NCBI GenBank assembly: GCA_025350775.1
Contig: JANXXF010000143.1
Coordinates: 1 to 16,224 of the forward strand
Length of the DNA: 16,224 bases
Reading direction: 5' to 3'
DNA from: Actinomycetes bacterium
Lineage (GTDB): Bacteria; Actinomycetota; Thermoleophilia; Gaiellales; Gaiellaceae
A program made the position numbers and the translations under genes. Of the stretch, positions 1 through 7,278 are shown one piece after another. Position 1 is the stretch's first letter; each line of letters opens with the position of its first letter. The notes below the pieces were generated by a model. That model saw nothing but the letters and a program-made list of their open reading frames with translations, made no database searches and had not been told where the DNA came from.

Positions 1-436
1 GGATCAGCTTGCGCTCGATGCCGTGCGGCGTGCCCGCGTCGGCGCCGAACGGCTCCCACTGCAGCTCGCCGGTGTCGGTCACCTCGATCTCGCCGGCGAC
101 GTCGCGCTCGGCCTCGACGAACGCGATCAGCAGCGTCTCCTCGGTGGTCGAGAGCGTTCGATCGGTGGCGCCGCTCGGCACCCAGGCGTAGCGGCCCTCG
201 ACGAGCTCCTGCCCGCCGGCGACCAGGCGCCCGCGCAGCACGAACAGCTCGACCGGGCGCATCAGCCCCGCCGCGTCGCCGTGCCAGCCGCCGGGCAGCC
301 GGACGAGCAGCGACGAGGAGCCGTCCGCGGAGTCGACGCTGAGACGGCGGAGCGCACCGCCCGCAAACGGGCCCTCGCAGGGCGCCTCGACGGGCAGGTC
401 GAACGACTGGATGAACTCGATGTGGGGCCTGGGCAT
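1..436 (-). CDS. Cupin-like (ChrR/DUF4437-type) protein, 3' end cut by window edge
   Basis: The minus frame from ATG 436 stays open for 145 codons to the window edge, so the C-terminus is missing. The protein begins MPRPHIEFIQSFDLP. It has short alternating strands with a Gly-Trp-His (PGGWHGD), a strand FVLRGRLVAGG and a turn YAWVPSG, as in single-domain cupins of the ChrR-like kind, although a full metal-binding HxH is not evident. AGAGGA lies about eight bases before the ATG, a good ribosome binding site. It follows the HpaB-type gene by 89 bases on the same strand and is probably the last gene of that operon. A role in metabolite binding or oxidative breakdown is inference from position. 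The fold call is moderate because the C-terminal part cannot be seen. Confidence 0.6.
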   Translation of the reverse strand, partial: MPRPHIEFIQSFDLPVEAPCEGPFAGGALRRLSVDSADGSSSLLVRLPGGWHGDAAGLMRPVELFVLRGRLVAGGQELVEGRYAWVPSGATDRTLSTTEETLLIAFVEAERDVAGEIEVTDTGELQWEPFGADAGTPHGIERKLI

Positions 437-448
437 GCGCCGATCCTC

Positions 449-465
449 TCGCGCGCGGCGCGCGA
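449..465. repeat. Perfect GC palindrome between monooxygenase and cupin genes
   Basis: TCGCGCGC, one central G, then GCGCGCGA gives a perfect 8-bp inverted repeat just upstream of the cupin-like gene. A second GC-rich hairpin (CGGGCC, two bases, GGCCCG) lies nearby in the same 89-base spacer. They could form RNA structure that sets expression of the last gene, or be chance in very GC-rich DNA. Confidence 0.3.
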
Positions 466-525
466 AGTCCAGCGGGGAGTCGAGCGGCGGGCCGGCGCGG
501 CGCGGGCCCTGGCCCGGCCCGTCCG

Positions 526-2034
526 CTACCCCTGCGTCCGCCCGCCGGTGTGCCAGGCCTCCGTCGCCGACGTCGCACCGGTGCCGGGGCCGTCCACGCC
601 GAGGCCGATCAGCCCGCGCACCTTCTCGACATGCGGGCTGCGATCGGAGATGTAGTAGAGCAGCGAGCGCAGCAGCCCGGCCGGCAGGCCGTTGACGTTG
701 TCGAAGATCTCGGAGCGGCCCGCGTACGCCGACGAGGTGACGTCGAAGACGAGGTTCATCAGCAGGTTCTTGTCGTCGACGCTGCTCTGCCCGGTCTGGT
801 GGTACTGCTCGTAGTCGGCGCGGATCTGCGGCACCGCCAGGTCGGCCTCGGTCAGCCGCGTGACCAGGCCCTGGCCGCACATCTGCTGCAGCAGCTGGTT
901 CATCCGCGGGTAGTGGTCGAGCCCGTAGGCGCGAAACGCGTTGATGGTGGGGATGTGCGGCAGCAGCACGCCGTCGGGTGTGAGCGCAGCCCGGTCGAGG
1001 GCCGCGCCAAGGCCGCCACGCAGGATCAGCGCCCACTGCGTAATCTCGTTGATGTGATCCTGCACCGCGGGGATCGAGCCGGTCTCGAGCGTGTCGGCGA
1101 CGAGCTGCGCCAGGCCCACCATCAGCTCGGCCTTGACCACCGAGCGCGACAGATGGATCCAGAACTCGCCGCCGCCGGTGGTACCAAACAGCGCCGGGTC
1201 GCAGGTGGCGGGAGCGTCGAGCGCCCAGATCCGGTCGTTCGGCACGTAGACGTCGTCGTAGACGACGAGGCAGTCGAGCTCCTCGCCAATCGACGCCAGC
1301 GGATGGTCGCGGAAGCCGGCGGCGGGGGCGACGGCCTCGCGGCAGTAGACCCGGATGCCGGGGGTATTGAGCGGGATGCAGCACCAGAACGCCTCGTCCG
1401 GGCGGACGTGCGGGTAGTAGATGCTGCCGATCTGGACGTCGTTCGACATCGGCGCCGCCGTGCCGACGGCCTTGGCGCCGCGGATCACGACACCGCCGCT
1501 ATCACGGCTGACGACGCGCATCACCGCCGAGCGGTCGTCGCCGGCCTTGGCGGTGCGGGCCTTCGTCCCCTGCGGCTCGATGATGCTCGCGGCCGTCGCG
1601 AGGTTGTTGCGCTGCGCATGCTCGACGTAGCGGGCGAGGTTGTCGGCCCACTCGGGCGCGTGCGTGCGAAACACCGACTCGTAGGCGAGCTGCCCGATGA
1701 TGACCCAGGCGACGTGGTTCGGCTGGCGCGAGTGGAACGCGCCGAACGACTGCCAGCAGCGGTACTCCGACTCGGCGAGCTTGAGCAGGAGGTCCTCGCG
1801 CGTGCGGGGCACGAGCCACGCGGTGGCGGCGCGCTCGCCGTCCGGCCGCACGTAGGTGAGCACGTCCCGCGTAGCCGGATCGTGCTGCGCGTCGTACATC
1901 CTCGCCTGGAAGTCGATGCCGGCGCGCATCGCCGGGTGCGTAGTCACGTCCTCGACGCGCTTGCCGCCGTACCAGACCTCGCGCCCGTCGCGCAGCGACT
2001 CGCGGTACTCCTGGCCCGTTCGCAGGAACGTCAT
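526..2034 (-). CDS. 4-hydroxyphenylacetate 3-hydroxylase (HpaB/PvcC)-family flavin monooxygenase
   Basis: The product has 502 residues, the usual length for the FADH2-dependent HpaB family. The N-terminal signature TGQEYRESLRDGREVWYGG (residues 6-24), followed by GKRVEDVTTHPAM, is characteristic. The middle beta domain and the helical C-terminal half follow in the usual order, including SRSVVKAELMVGL (296-308) and FDNVNGLPAG (444-453). Such enzymes hydroxylate phenolic substrates with reduced flavin from a separate reductase (HpaC type). No reductase gene is visible here. I chose ATG 2034 because it lies two bases past the stop of the upstream dehydrogenase gene. The frame is open further upstream, but only as a shadow of that gene. 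No strong ribosome binding site is seen, so translational coupling is likely. Substrate unknown. Confidence 0.9.
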   Translation of the reverse strand: MTFLRTGQEYRESLRDGREVWYGGKRVEDVTTHPAMRAGIDFQARMYDAQHDPATRDVLTYVRPDGERAATAWLVPRTREDLLLKLAESEYRCWQSFGAFHSRQPNHVAWVIIGQLAYESVFRTHAPEWADNLARYVEHAQRNNLATAASIIEPQGTKARTAKAGDDRSAVMRVVSRDSGGVVIRGAKAVGTAAPMSNDVQIGSIYYPHVRPDEAFWCCIPLNTPGIRVYCREAVAPAAGFRDHPLASIGEELDCLVVYDDVYVPNDRIWALDAPATCDPALFGTTGGGEFWIHLSRSVVKAELMVGLAQLVADTLETGSIPAVQDHINEITQWALILRGGLGAALDRAALTPDGVLLPHIPTINAFRAYGLDHYPRMNQLLQQMCGQGLVTRLTEADLAVPQIRADYEQYHQTGQSSVDDKNLLMNLVFDVTSSAYAGRSEIFDNVNGLPAGLLRSLLYYISDRSPHVEKVRGLIGLGVDGPGTGATSATEAWHTGGRTQG

Positions 2035-2036
2035 CG

Positions 2037-2807
2037 CTAGAACAACATCTCGGCGCCGTTCATCGCGATCGCCTGGCCGGTGACGTACTCGGCCTCGTCG
2101 GTGGCGAGGAACGAGCAGACGGCGGCGACGTCGTCGGGGCGGCCGAAGCGCCCCCACGGCACCGTCGAGCGGAACAGCTCGATCATCTCGTCCTTGCCCT
2201 GGCCGGTCGCCTTCTGCCACGCCACCGCCAGGTCGTCCCAGAGCGGCGTCTCGATGTGGCCGGGCTGATAGCAGTTGACGCGAATCCTGTGCGGGGCGAG
2301 CTCCAGCGCGAACGACTGCGTCATGTTGATCGCAGCGGCCTTCGTCGCGCAGTAGGCAGAGACCAGCTTGTTACCGCGGCGGCCGGCACCCGACGCCGCG
2401 TTGAGGATGACGCCGCCGTTGCCCAGCTCGATCATGTGACGCGCCGCGACTTTGCAGCCGAGGAACATCGAGACGACGTTGACGTCGAGGATCTTCCGCC
2501 ACTCTTCCGGCGTCGAGTCGAGCAGCGACTTGATCTGGATGATGCCGACGTTGTTGACCATCACATCCAGCCGGCCGAAGGTGGAGCGGGCGGCGGCGCA
2601 GGCTGCCTCGAGGTCGGCCTCCTGCGTGACGTCGGCACGGACGACGAGCGCGCGGTCGCCGAGCGGCGCTGCCACCTCGCGGGCCGTCGCCTCGTCGATG
2701 TCGACGATCACGGCGCTAGCGCCCTCGCCGACGAAGCGCTCGACGATGCCGCGACCGATGCCACTGGCCCCGCCGGTGACGACGATGACCTTGCCTGCGT
2801 GCTTCAT
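2037..2807 (-). CDS. Short-chain dehydrogenase/reductase (classical SDR, NAD-type)
   Basis: The product has 256 residues and is a textbook classical SDR. It has the dinucleotide loop TGGASGIG (11-18), Asp36 at the end of strand 2 favouring NAD over NADP, NNVG (86-89, the NNAG variant), and the catalytic set Asn110, Ser139, Tyr152 and Lys156 in YCATK. The C-terminal MNGAEMLF occupies the place of the usual xxGG end. The ATG overlaps the stop of the upstream gene (ATGA), and GGGAGGT sits seven bases before it, an excellent ribosome binding site. It probably oxidises or reduces an alcohol/ketone intermediate in the same pathway as the GMC enzyme and monooxygenase next to it. The substrate cannot be told from sequence. 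Confidence 0.93.
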   Translation of the reverse strand: MKHAGKVIVVTGGASGIGRGIVERFVGEGASAVIVDIDEATAREVAAPLGDRALVVRADVTQEADLEAACAAARSTFGRLDVMVNNVGIIQIKSLLDSTPEEWRKILDVNVVSMFLGCKVAARHMIELGNGGVILNAASGAGRRGNKLVSAYCATKAAAINMTQSFALELAPHRIRVNCYQPGHIETPLWDDLAVAWQKATGQGKDEMIELFRSTVPWGRFGRPDDVAAVCSFLATDEAEYVTGQAIAMNGAEMLF

Positions 2808-3292
2808 CTGGTGACCTCCCGGGTGTCCCGGTAGTGGGGTGCCCGCGCCTTGACAACGTCGAGCAGGGTGGGGTCGGCGGGCTCGAGCTCGTAGCCGAGC
2901 GGCTGCGGCGGCCGGGCCGCATAGCCGGTGGCCTGCTCGATGCGCGCCATGACGCGCGGGTCGCGGTAGTAGGCGATGTAGGCGAACTTGAGGAGCAGCG
3001 CGAACGCGGCGAGAGCGGCCTGCTCGACGGCCGCCAGCGCGGCGGTCTGCTCCGCCGCCGCCAGCGCCGTGAAGCCCGCGGGCAGCTGCGCGAGCACACC
3101 CTCGGCCCGCTCCGGCAGGATCTGCGCCGCCAGCCCGAGGCCGCCCGCGCCGGGCAGGTCGCCGTGCGGCGGGAGCAGGCGGTCGAGCACGGCAACGAGC
3201 AGGGTGGCGGGGTCGCCGGGGGCCGACGCGTCCGGGCCCGCGTCCGTGCCCGCGCCCGGGCCCGCGCCCGCGCCCGCGCCCTTGCCGCTCAT
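2804..3292 (-). CDS. Gluconate 2-dehydrogenase subunit 3-like partner of GMC oxidoreductase
   Basis: The product has 162 residues. After a Gly/Ala/Pro-rich head it shows LLVAVLDRLLPPHGDLPGAG (about residues 31-50) and a helical body ending in LLKFAYIAYYRDPRV. This matches the small subunit found beside flavin-dependent gluconate, fructose and glucoside dehydrogenases (Pfam Gluconate_2-dh3). The ATG overlaps the stop of the GMC gene by four bases and its own stop overlaps the next ATG, so all three are translationally coupled. Family members often carry a twin-arginine signal that carries the flavin subunit across the membrane. Here the head is KGAGAGAGPGAGTDAGPD with no Arg-Arg, so the complex may stay in the cytoplasm (inference). 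Confidence 0.75.
   Translation of the reverse strand: MSGKGAGAGAGPGAGTDAGPDASAPGDPATLLVAVLDRLLPPHGDLPGAGGLGLAAQILPERAEGVLAQLPAGFTALAAAEQTAALAAVEQAALAAFALLLKFAYIAYYRDPRVMARIEQATGYAARPPQPLGYELEPADPTLLDVVKARAPHYRDTREVTR
3247..3281. repeat. GCGCCC-type hexamer repeats in the subunit-3-like gene head
   Basis: The plus strand shows repeated cccgcg units here, imperfect at the edges. On the minus strand they encode the alternating Gly-Ala/Gly-Pro head of the subunit-3-like protein. Such tracts change length easily by slippage. Confidence 0.5.
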
Positions 3293-4920
3293 CCCGCCAC
3301 CTCGCGCCCCTTCGCCGTGGCCAGGATGGCATCGGCGGTGCGCAGCGCGAGCGCCATGATCGTCGAGGTCGGGTTGAGCCCGGCGCCGGTCACAAATGGC
3401 GAGCCGCCACCCACCCAGAGGTTGGCGCAGTCGTGGGCGCGGCCCCAGCGGTCGAGCACCGAGTCGGCCGGATCGTCGCCCATGCGGGCGGTGCCGAGGA
3501 AGTGGAAGCCCGCACTCTCGACGAGCTGCTGCGTGACGATCCGCTTCGCGCCCGCCTCCTGGAATGCCTCGACGGCACGGTCGACGCCCCAGGCGATCAT
3601 CCGCTTCGTGTTGTCGCCGACGCGGTAGTGAAGGCGCGGCGCGGGGATGCCGTTGCCGTCCTTCAGCTCGGCGTCGAGCGTCACCGCGTTCGTCTCCTCC
3701 GGCAGGTCCTCGCTGGTGACGGTGAGGCTGACGGTACGGCCGAACTGCTCGGCGAAGCGGTGGTGGTGCTCCTCGCCCCAGGGCAGCCCGGCGAGGTACT
3801 GCCCAACGGCCGTGCCCACCGGCCCGCCGCCGGCGCGGATGCACTGCATCTGGAAGCCGCGCACGAACCCGCGCGCGAGGTCGGTCTCGTAGAAGTGCTG
3901 GCAGACGATCGCCTGGCTGAAGTTGCCCTTCCAGTCCTCGAGCATCTCGTCGAAGACGCCGGTGACGAAGCCCGTGGGATGGTGCATCAGCCGCTTCCCG
4001 ACCAGCCCGGACGAGTTGGCGAGCCCGTTCGGATGGTGCTTCGACTGCGAGAGCAGCAGGAGGCGCGGCGTCCCCACGCCGTTCGCGCAGACGACGACGG
4101 CGGCGGCGCGCTGGTGCAACAGCCGGCCGTCGCGGTCGAAGTAGGTGGCGCCGGTGGCGAGGCCGTGCTCGTCCACGGTGACCTCGGCGACCCGGCACTC
4201 GGAGCGCAGCTCGGCGCCGAGCCCGATCGCGAGCGGCCAGTAGGTGACGTCGGTCGAGACGCGTGCCTTTTGCGGACAGCCGAGGTCGCAGGGCCCGCAG
4301 TTGTTGCACGCGCCGCGGCCGCCGTAGGGCTCGGTGTTGATGGCGATGTCGGGCAGCCACCAGTGCCAGCCGAGCCGGTCGAAGGCGCGGGCCATGATCG
4401 AGCCGCCGCGCCCCGGCGAGACCGGCGGCGTCTGGCGCGGCGAGCGCGGCGGGTTACCGGGGTCGCCGGCAAGCCCCGACACGCCGACCATACGGTCGTT
4501 GAGGTCGTAGTAGGGCTCCAGCTCGTAGTAGTCGAGCGGCCAGTCGTCGGCGACTCCGTCGAGCGTGCGCACCCTGAAGTCCGAAGGGCGTAGGCGCGGA
4601 AAGTGGGCGCCCCAGTGCACGAGCGAGCCGCCGACCCCGTTCCACATCATCGGCTTGATCTCGGTGTCGGCGTCGGCGACGGGGTAGTCCCAGGCGTGGC
4701 AGCGCACGTTCGGGTTGGGGTGGCGCGAGGTCTCGCGGATCACCTCCCAGTCGTAGCCGGACGTGGGCGCGTCGTGCGCCCAGTCGATCCAGCCGCCCTG
4801 CTCCAGGCACACGACACGGAGGCCGCCCTGTGCCAGCCGCCAGGTGAGGGCGCCGCCGGCGGCGCCCGCGCCGATCACCAGCACGTCGCAGGATGCGTTC
4901 GGTGCGCTTCGTCCACTCAT
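3289..4920 (-). CDS. GMC-family FAD oxidoreductase (sugar/alcohol dehydrogenase large subunit)
   Basis: The product has 543 residues from ATG 4920. It has the FAD loop GAGAAGG (17-23), ending strand 2 with E40, the GMC stretch WNGVGGSLVHWG (93-104), a Cys cluster CNNCGPCDLGC (Cys205, 208, 211, 215) typical of the gluconate/glucoside dehydrogenase branch, and the C-terminal domain with HFLGTARMG and GLNPTSTIMAL. The last two carry the catalytic His473 and Asn516. It would oxidise a sugar, glycoside or alcohol and pass electrons on. The cytochrome c subunit of three-part relatives is absent, so the acceptor is unknown. An in-frame GTG at 4938 is an alternative start; neither start has a clear ribosome binding site. 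It is the first gene of the operon. Confidence 0.9.
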   Translation of the reverse strand: MSGRSAPNASCDVLVIGAGAAGGALTWRLAQGGLRVVCLEQGGWIDWAHDAPTSGYDWEVIRETSRHPNPNVRCHAWDYPVADADTEIKPMMWNGVGGSLVHWGAHFPRLRPSDFRVRTLDGVADDWPLDYYELEPYYDLNDRMVGVSGLAGDPGNPPRSPRQTPPVSPGRGGSIMARAFDRLGWHWWLPDIAINTEPYGGRGACNNCGPCDLGCPQKARVSTDVTYWPLAIGLGAELRSECRVAEVTVDEHGLATGATYFDRDGRLLHQRAAAVVVCANGVGTPRLLLLSQSKHHPNGLANSSGLVGKRLMHHPTGFVTGVFDEMLEDWKGNFSQAIVCQHFYETDLARGFVRGFQMQCIRAGGGPVGTAVGQYLAGLPWGEEHHHRFAEQFGRTVSLTVTSEDLPEETNAVTLDAELKDGNGIPAPRLHYRVGDNTKRMIAWGVDRAVEAFQEAGAKRIVTQQLVESAGFHFLGTARMGDDPADSVLDRWGRAHDCANLWVGGGSPFVTGAGLNPTSTIMALALRTADAILATAKGREVAG

Positions 4921-4938
4921 CGGGGCGTAGCATCGCAC

Positions 4939-5002
4939 GCCGCCGGACGCGGCCGAACAGGCATCCGGCGGCTTACCGCGGGCACCGCCGACGCGGCCCG
5001 CG
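4939..5002 (-). terminator. Tandem GC-rich hairpins between two operons
   Basis: Two perfect inverted repeats fill the spacer after the stop at 5005. CGCGGGC (4977-4983) pairs with GCCCGCG (4996-5002) around 12 bases, and GCCGCCGGA (4939-4947) pairs with TCCGGCGGC (4964-4972) around 16 bases. Neither is followed by a U-tract. They lie where a terminator for the envelope-stress operon is expected, just before the GMC gene. Termination without a U-tract is plausible in GC-rich actinobacteria but unproven. Confidence 0.5.
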
Positions 5003-5004
5003 AC

Positions 5005-5295
5005 TTACTTGAGCGGTGTCGAGCGCACGGGTGCGTGCCGACGTGGTGCAGCCACGCGCCGCGGCTTCGCCTTCGCGGCCGGCGGCCGTTCCTGCGTATG
5101 CCCGAGTATGCCCTGGACGCGCGCCTGGACATCCCGGCCGACGTCCGCCGGATCGCGCGTGCCTTCGGCGAGCATGCCTGCGACATTGCCCACCCCGGCG
5201 ACGACAAGGCTGAGGAGCGCCCAGCCGAAGCCCTTCGTGATCCACACGGCGGCAAAGCCGAAGCCCAGGAGCGCTCCGAGATAGCGAATGGTCAT
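5005..5295 (-). CDS. DUF2273-like small membrane protein of the Asp23 operon
   Basis: The product has 96 residues. A hydrophobic hairpin (about 6-41, LGALLGFGFAAVWITKGFGW and onward) is followed by a charged, Arg/Lys/Pro-rich cytoplasmic tail ending RSTPLK. This matches the small membrane proteins (DUF2273 type) that accompany Asp23 and AmaP. AGGGGGAA lies eight bases before ATG 5295, so it has its own ribosome binding site, 22 bases after the stop of the upstream AmaP-like gene. It is the last gene of the operon, followed by paired hairpins. The family assignment rests on size, topology and neighbours, not on strong motifs. Confidence 0.6.
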   Translation of the reverse strand: MTIRYLGALLGFGFAAVWITKGFGWALLSLVVAGVGNVAGMLAEGTRDPADVGRDVQARVQGILGHTQERPPAAKAKPRRVAAPRRHAPVRSTPLK

Positions 5296-5317
5296 CTTCG
5301 TGTTTCCCCCTTCTCGA

Positions 5318-5932
5318 TCAGACGGCGCGCGGCCCACGACGGGCTCCCGCGAGAGTGACATGCACGGCAACGGCAGGCAGTTCGTGCAACACGAGCGCCT
5401 CCTCCACCGCGATCCCGACGCGACGGAGCAGATCGTGTGGATCCACCTGCCCGACCACACCGATCGCCAGGTCGATACGGTCGGCGCCGGAGCGCGCGGC
5501 GGCGGCGGTGACGGCGGGATCGCAGAGCGCGGCCGACCCGGCCGCACGCTCGATTGCACGCGGGCGCACGACGGTCCAGCCGTGGTCGGTCTCGTCGAGC
5601 AGCACCGGGCTCCGGGTGCGAGTCGGCCGTGGCAGATGGACGGCGACGAGCAGGCCGAAGACCACGGCCGCGCCGGCGCCCACGATCCCGGAGAGCAGGC
5701 GCACGTGCGGGGTGACGTCACCGGCACGGATCCCTGCGAGCCAGTCGAAAGCCGTCCGGTAGCCACTGATGCCGTCGACCGTCGCGGGGTCGGTCTTCAC
5801 GGCGAGCAGCACCGCCATCAGGCCGTACCAGAACAGTCCCGCCGCGCAGCCGGCCACGAGCAGCCGGCCGACGAGCGTGAGCGGCGATAGCCGCAGGCTG
5901 ATGCGCTGCCGGCTGAGGGCCGAGCCGGTCAA
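5318..5932 (-). CDS. AmaP-like Asp23 membrane anchor (two membrane spans, cytoplasmic domain)
   Basis: The product has 204 residues. Membrane spans lie at about 20-45 and 80-100, then a cytoplasmic domain (about 115-196) of alternating strands and helices with DLAIGVVGQVDPHDLLRRV and a final strand AVAVHVTLAG. This is the layout of AmaP/DUF6286 proteins, which hold Asp23 at the membrane in Gram-positive bacteria. The start is TTG 5932, overlapping the previous stop (TTGA). No other start nearby is better placed, and coupling to the upstream gene explains the weak start codon. Confidence 0.65.
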   Translation of the reverse strand: MTGSALSRQRISLRLSPLTLVGRLLVAGCAAGLFWYGLMAVLLAVKTDPATVDGISGYRTAFDWLAGIRAGDVTPHVRLLSGIVGAGAAVVFGLLVAVHLPRPTRTRSPVLLDETDHGWTVVRPRAIERAAGSAALCDPAVTAAAARSGADRIDLAIGVVGQVDPHDLLRRVGIAVEEALVLHELPAVAVHVTLAGARRGPRAV

Positions 5933-6378
5933 CCCCCGTCACCGCCCAGGTGCAATGCCCGCCGTGGCGCGCGTCGCCGGTGTGCAGCGCTGCCAGCCAG
6001 CGCCGGCGACTCCAGCTCGCGCAGCGTGTGCCGGTCGATTCGCAGCTCGCCACCCGACGCCGTCTGACCCACGACTTTGGCACTGCGCCGCCGCGGCAGG
6101 ACGGCGCCGGCGAGCAGCGCGAGGCCGAGCCCCAGCGCAGCGATCCCGCCGCCGACGGTGCGCCAGGCGATGCTGCCGGGCGCCTCGAGGCGGGCGAGCA
6201 GCGTGTGCGTCCAGGCGCGGGCGGCGAACAGGTGGAGGTCGCCGGCCAGCGACGCGAGGCTCATCGTGTGACGTCCGCCCTCGATCGAGAAGATGGCGAC
6301 TGCGACGGCGACGGCCGTGAGGGCTGCGAGGAGCGCCGGTGCCAGGAGGCGTGCGAGCCCCCGAAGGAAGACGGTCAT
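5929..6378 (-). CDS. Two-span membrane protein of the Asp23 operon, possibly a shortened AmaP-like protein
   Basis: The product has 149 residues from ATG 6378, which overlaps the upstream stop (ATGA). Spans lie at about 10-30 and 69-93, followed by LPRRRSAKVVGQTASGGELRIDRHTLRELE. That resembles the beginning of the AmaP cytoplasmic domain, but the protein ends soon after in an Arg-rich tail (SAAHRRRAPRRALHLGGDGG), where its neighbour continues for about 80 more residues. It may be a natural short form, or an old frameshift may have cut the domain. The frame is open upstream to 6543, but only inside the previous gene. Confidence 0.6.
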   Translation of the reverse strand: MTVFLRGLARLLAPALLAALTAVAVAVAIFSIEGGRHTMSLASLAGDLHLFAARAWTHTLLARLEAPGSIAWRTVGGGIAALGLGLALLAGAVLPRRRSAKVVGQTASGGELRIDRHTLRELESPALAGSAAHRRRAPRRALHLGGDGG

Positions 6379-6815
6379 GGCCGCCGTCCTTGTGCCGACG
6401 AGGCGTGCCCGCGTGGTGCCGACGGCGACCGGGCCGCCGACGGCGACCGGGCCGCGCGAGGGGCCGCCAGCGGCTTGACCGCGGGGCGACGCCGTGCCGC
6501 CGGCTCTCTCAGCTCGACGCTCTCGAATTTCACATCGACACAACCGAGCTCGTCGCCCAGCCCGGCCGCCACCGCGGCCAGCCGGATCTGCTCGCGCAGA
6601 CGATCCGCAAGCGGAAGCAGCGGGACGATCTCGGCGACGATCGCGACTGTGACGCTGTAGCGCCCGCCCGGCTCGGCGAAGGCAGAGACGCCGCCGCGGC
6701 CCGACGAGACGGAGACGACATGTTCTTCGGCCCGCGCGGCCGCCCGAGCCGTCTCCTCGAGACGGACTCGGACGGACGCTTCAGCTCGAAGTGACTCAGC
6801 TGACACGCGACTCAT
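6375..6815 (-). CDS. Second, divergent Asp23/Gls24-like protein
   Basis: The product has 146 residues from ATG 6815. Residues from about 10 to 105 follow the Asp23 pattern: an N-terminal helix, strands around HVVSVSSGRGGVSAFAEP, then YSVTVAIVAEIVPLLPLADRLREQI and a final strand VDVKFESVEL. After this comes a Pro/Ala/Arg-rich tail containing a duplicated ARSPSA. The start lies 20 bases inside the end of the first Asp23 gene; GTG 6836 and GTG 6806 are alternatives. Two Asp23-like genes in one operon are common in actinobacteria. The sequence is weakly conserved, so the family call leans on context. Confidence 0.6.
   Translation of the reverse strand: MSRVSAESLRAEASVRVRLEETARAAARAEEHVVSVSSGRGGVSAFAEPGGRYSVTVAIVAEIVPLLPLADRLREQIRLAAVAAGLGDELGCVDVKFESVELREPAARRRPAVKPLAAPRAARSPSAARSPSAPRGHASSAQGRRP
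6418..6453. repeat. Perfect tandem duplication, 2 x 18 bp
   Basis: Two adjacent identical 18-base units (gccgacggcgaccgggcc) lie in the tail of the second Asp23-like gene. They encode the doubled ARSPSA. They keep the frame and look like a recent in-frame slippage or duplication. Confidence 0.85.
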
Positions 6816-7278
6816 CGTCGCTATCGCCGTCGTCACCGAAGTACAGATCGTCGACTTCGACGTTGACCTCGATGACGCTCAATCCTGTGATGCTCTCGAC
6901 GCGCTTGATCACGTTGTCGCGCACCGCGGTCGCGACGCGCGGGATCGACTCGCCGTAGTCGACGACCACGGTGATGTCGATGGCAGCCTCGCGCTCGCCC
7001 ACCTCGACCGAGACGCCCTGGCCGCGCTCGTCGCTCAGGCCGACCTTCGATGTCATGGCGCCCAGCGCCCTGCTCGCGCCGCCACCCAGCGCGTGAACCC
7101 CGGCGACCTCGCGCGCGGCCATGCCGGCGACCTTGGTCACGACGCCGTCACCGATCGTTGTCGTCCCGCGGTCGGTCAGCAGTTCCGAGCGCCCACCGCG
7201 ACCCCGATCGGCCTGGCTCCCACGCGCGGGCGGGGCCGCGGCGGCCGTCGCAGTGCCGGGCGAATTGGACTCTGCCAT
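6796..7278 (-). CDS. Asp23/Gls24 family envelope stress response protein
   Basis: The product has 160 residues. After a disordered Ala/Gly/Arg head (1-35), residues 38-145 form an Asp23 domain: GTTTIGDGVVTKVAGMAARE, VEVGEREAAIDITVVVDYG, VATAVRDNVIKRVESITGL and the last strand VIEVNVEVDDLYF. It ends in an acidic tail. The start at ATG 7278 is secure: AAGGAG lies seven bases before it, and upstream sequence is AT-richer non-coding DNA. In Staphylococcus aureus, Asp23 is an abundant sigma-B-controlled protein anchored to the membrane by AmaP. The same arrangement is suggested here by the two AmaP-like genes downstream and the sigma-B-like promoter upstream. Confidence 0.88.
   Translation of the reverse strand: MAESNSPGTATAAAAPPARGSQADRGRGGRSELLTDRGTTTIGDGVVTKVAGMAAREVAGVHALGGGASRALGAMTSKVGLSDERGQGVSVEVGEREAAIDITVVVDYGESIPRVATAVRDNVIKRVESITGLSVIEVNVEVDDLYFGDDGDSDDESRVS

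Noticed and set aside
550..2040. Long plus-strand open frames opposite the monooxygenase, GMC, HsdM-S and other genes
   Set aside because: They are rich in Arg, Ala, Val and Asp with no domain sense, and lie opposite genes with clear motifs. This is the usual antisense openness of GC-rich coding DNA.
2804..4360. A 518-residue minus frame combining the subunit 3-like gene with upstream sequence
   Set aside because: Everything before ATG 3292 is an Arg-rich shadow of the GMC gene; the ATGA overlap sets the true start.
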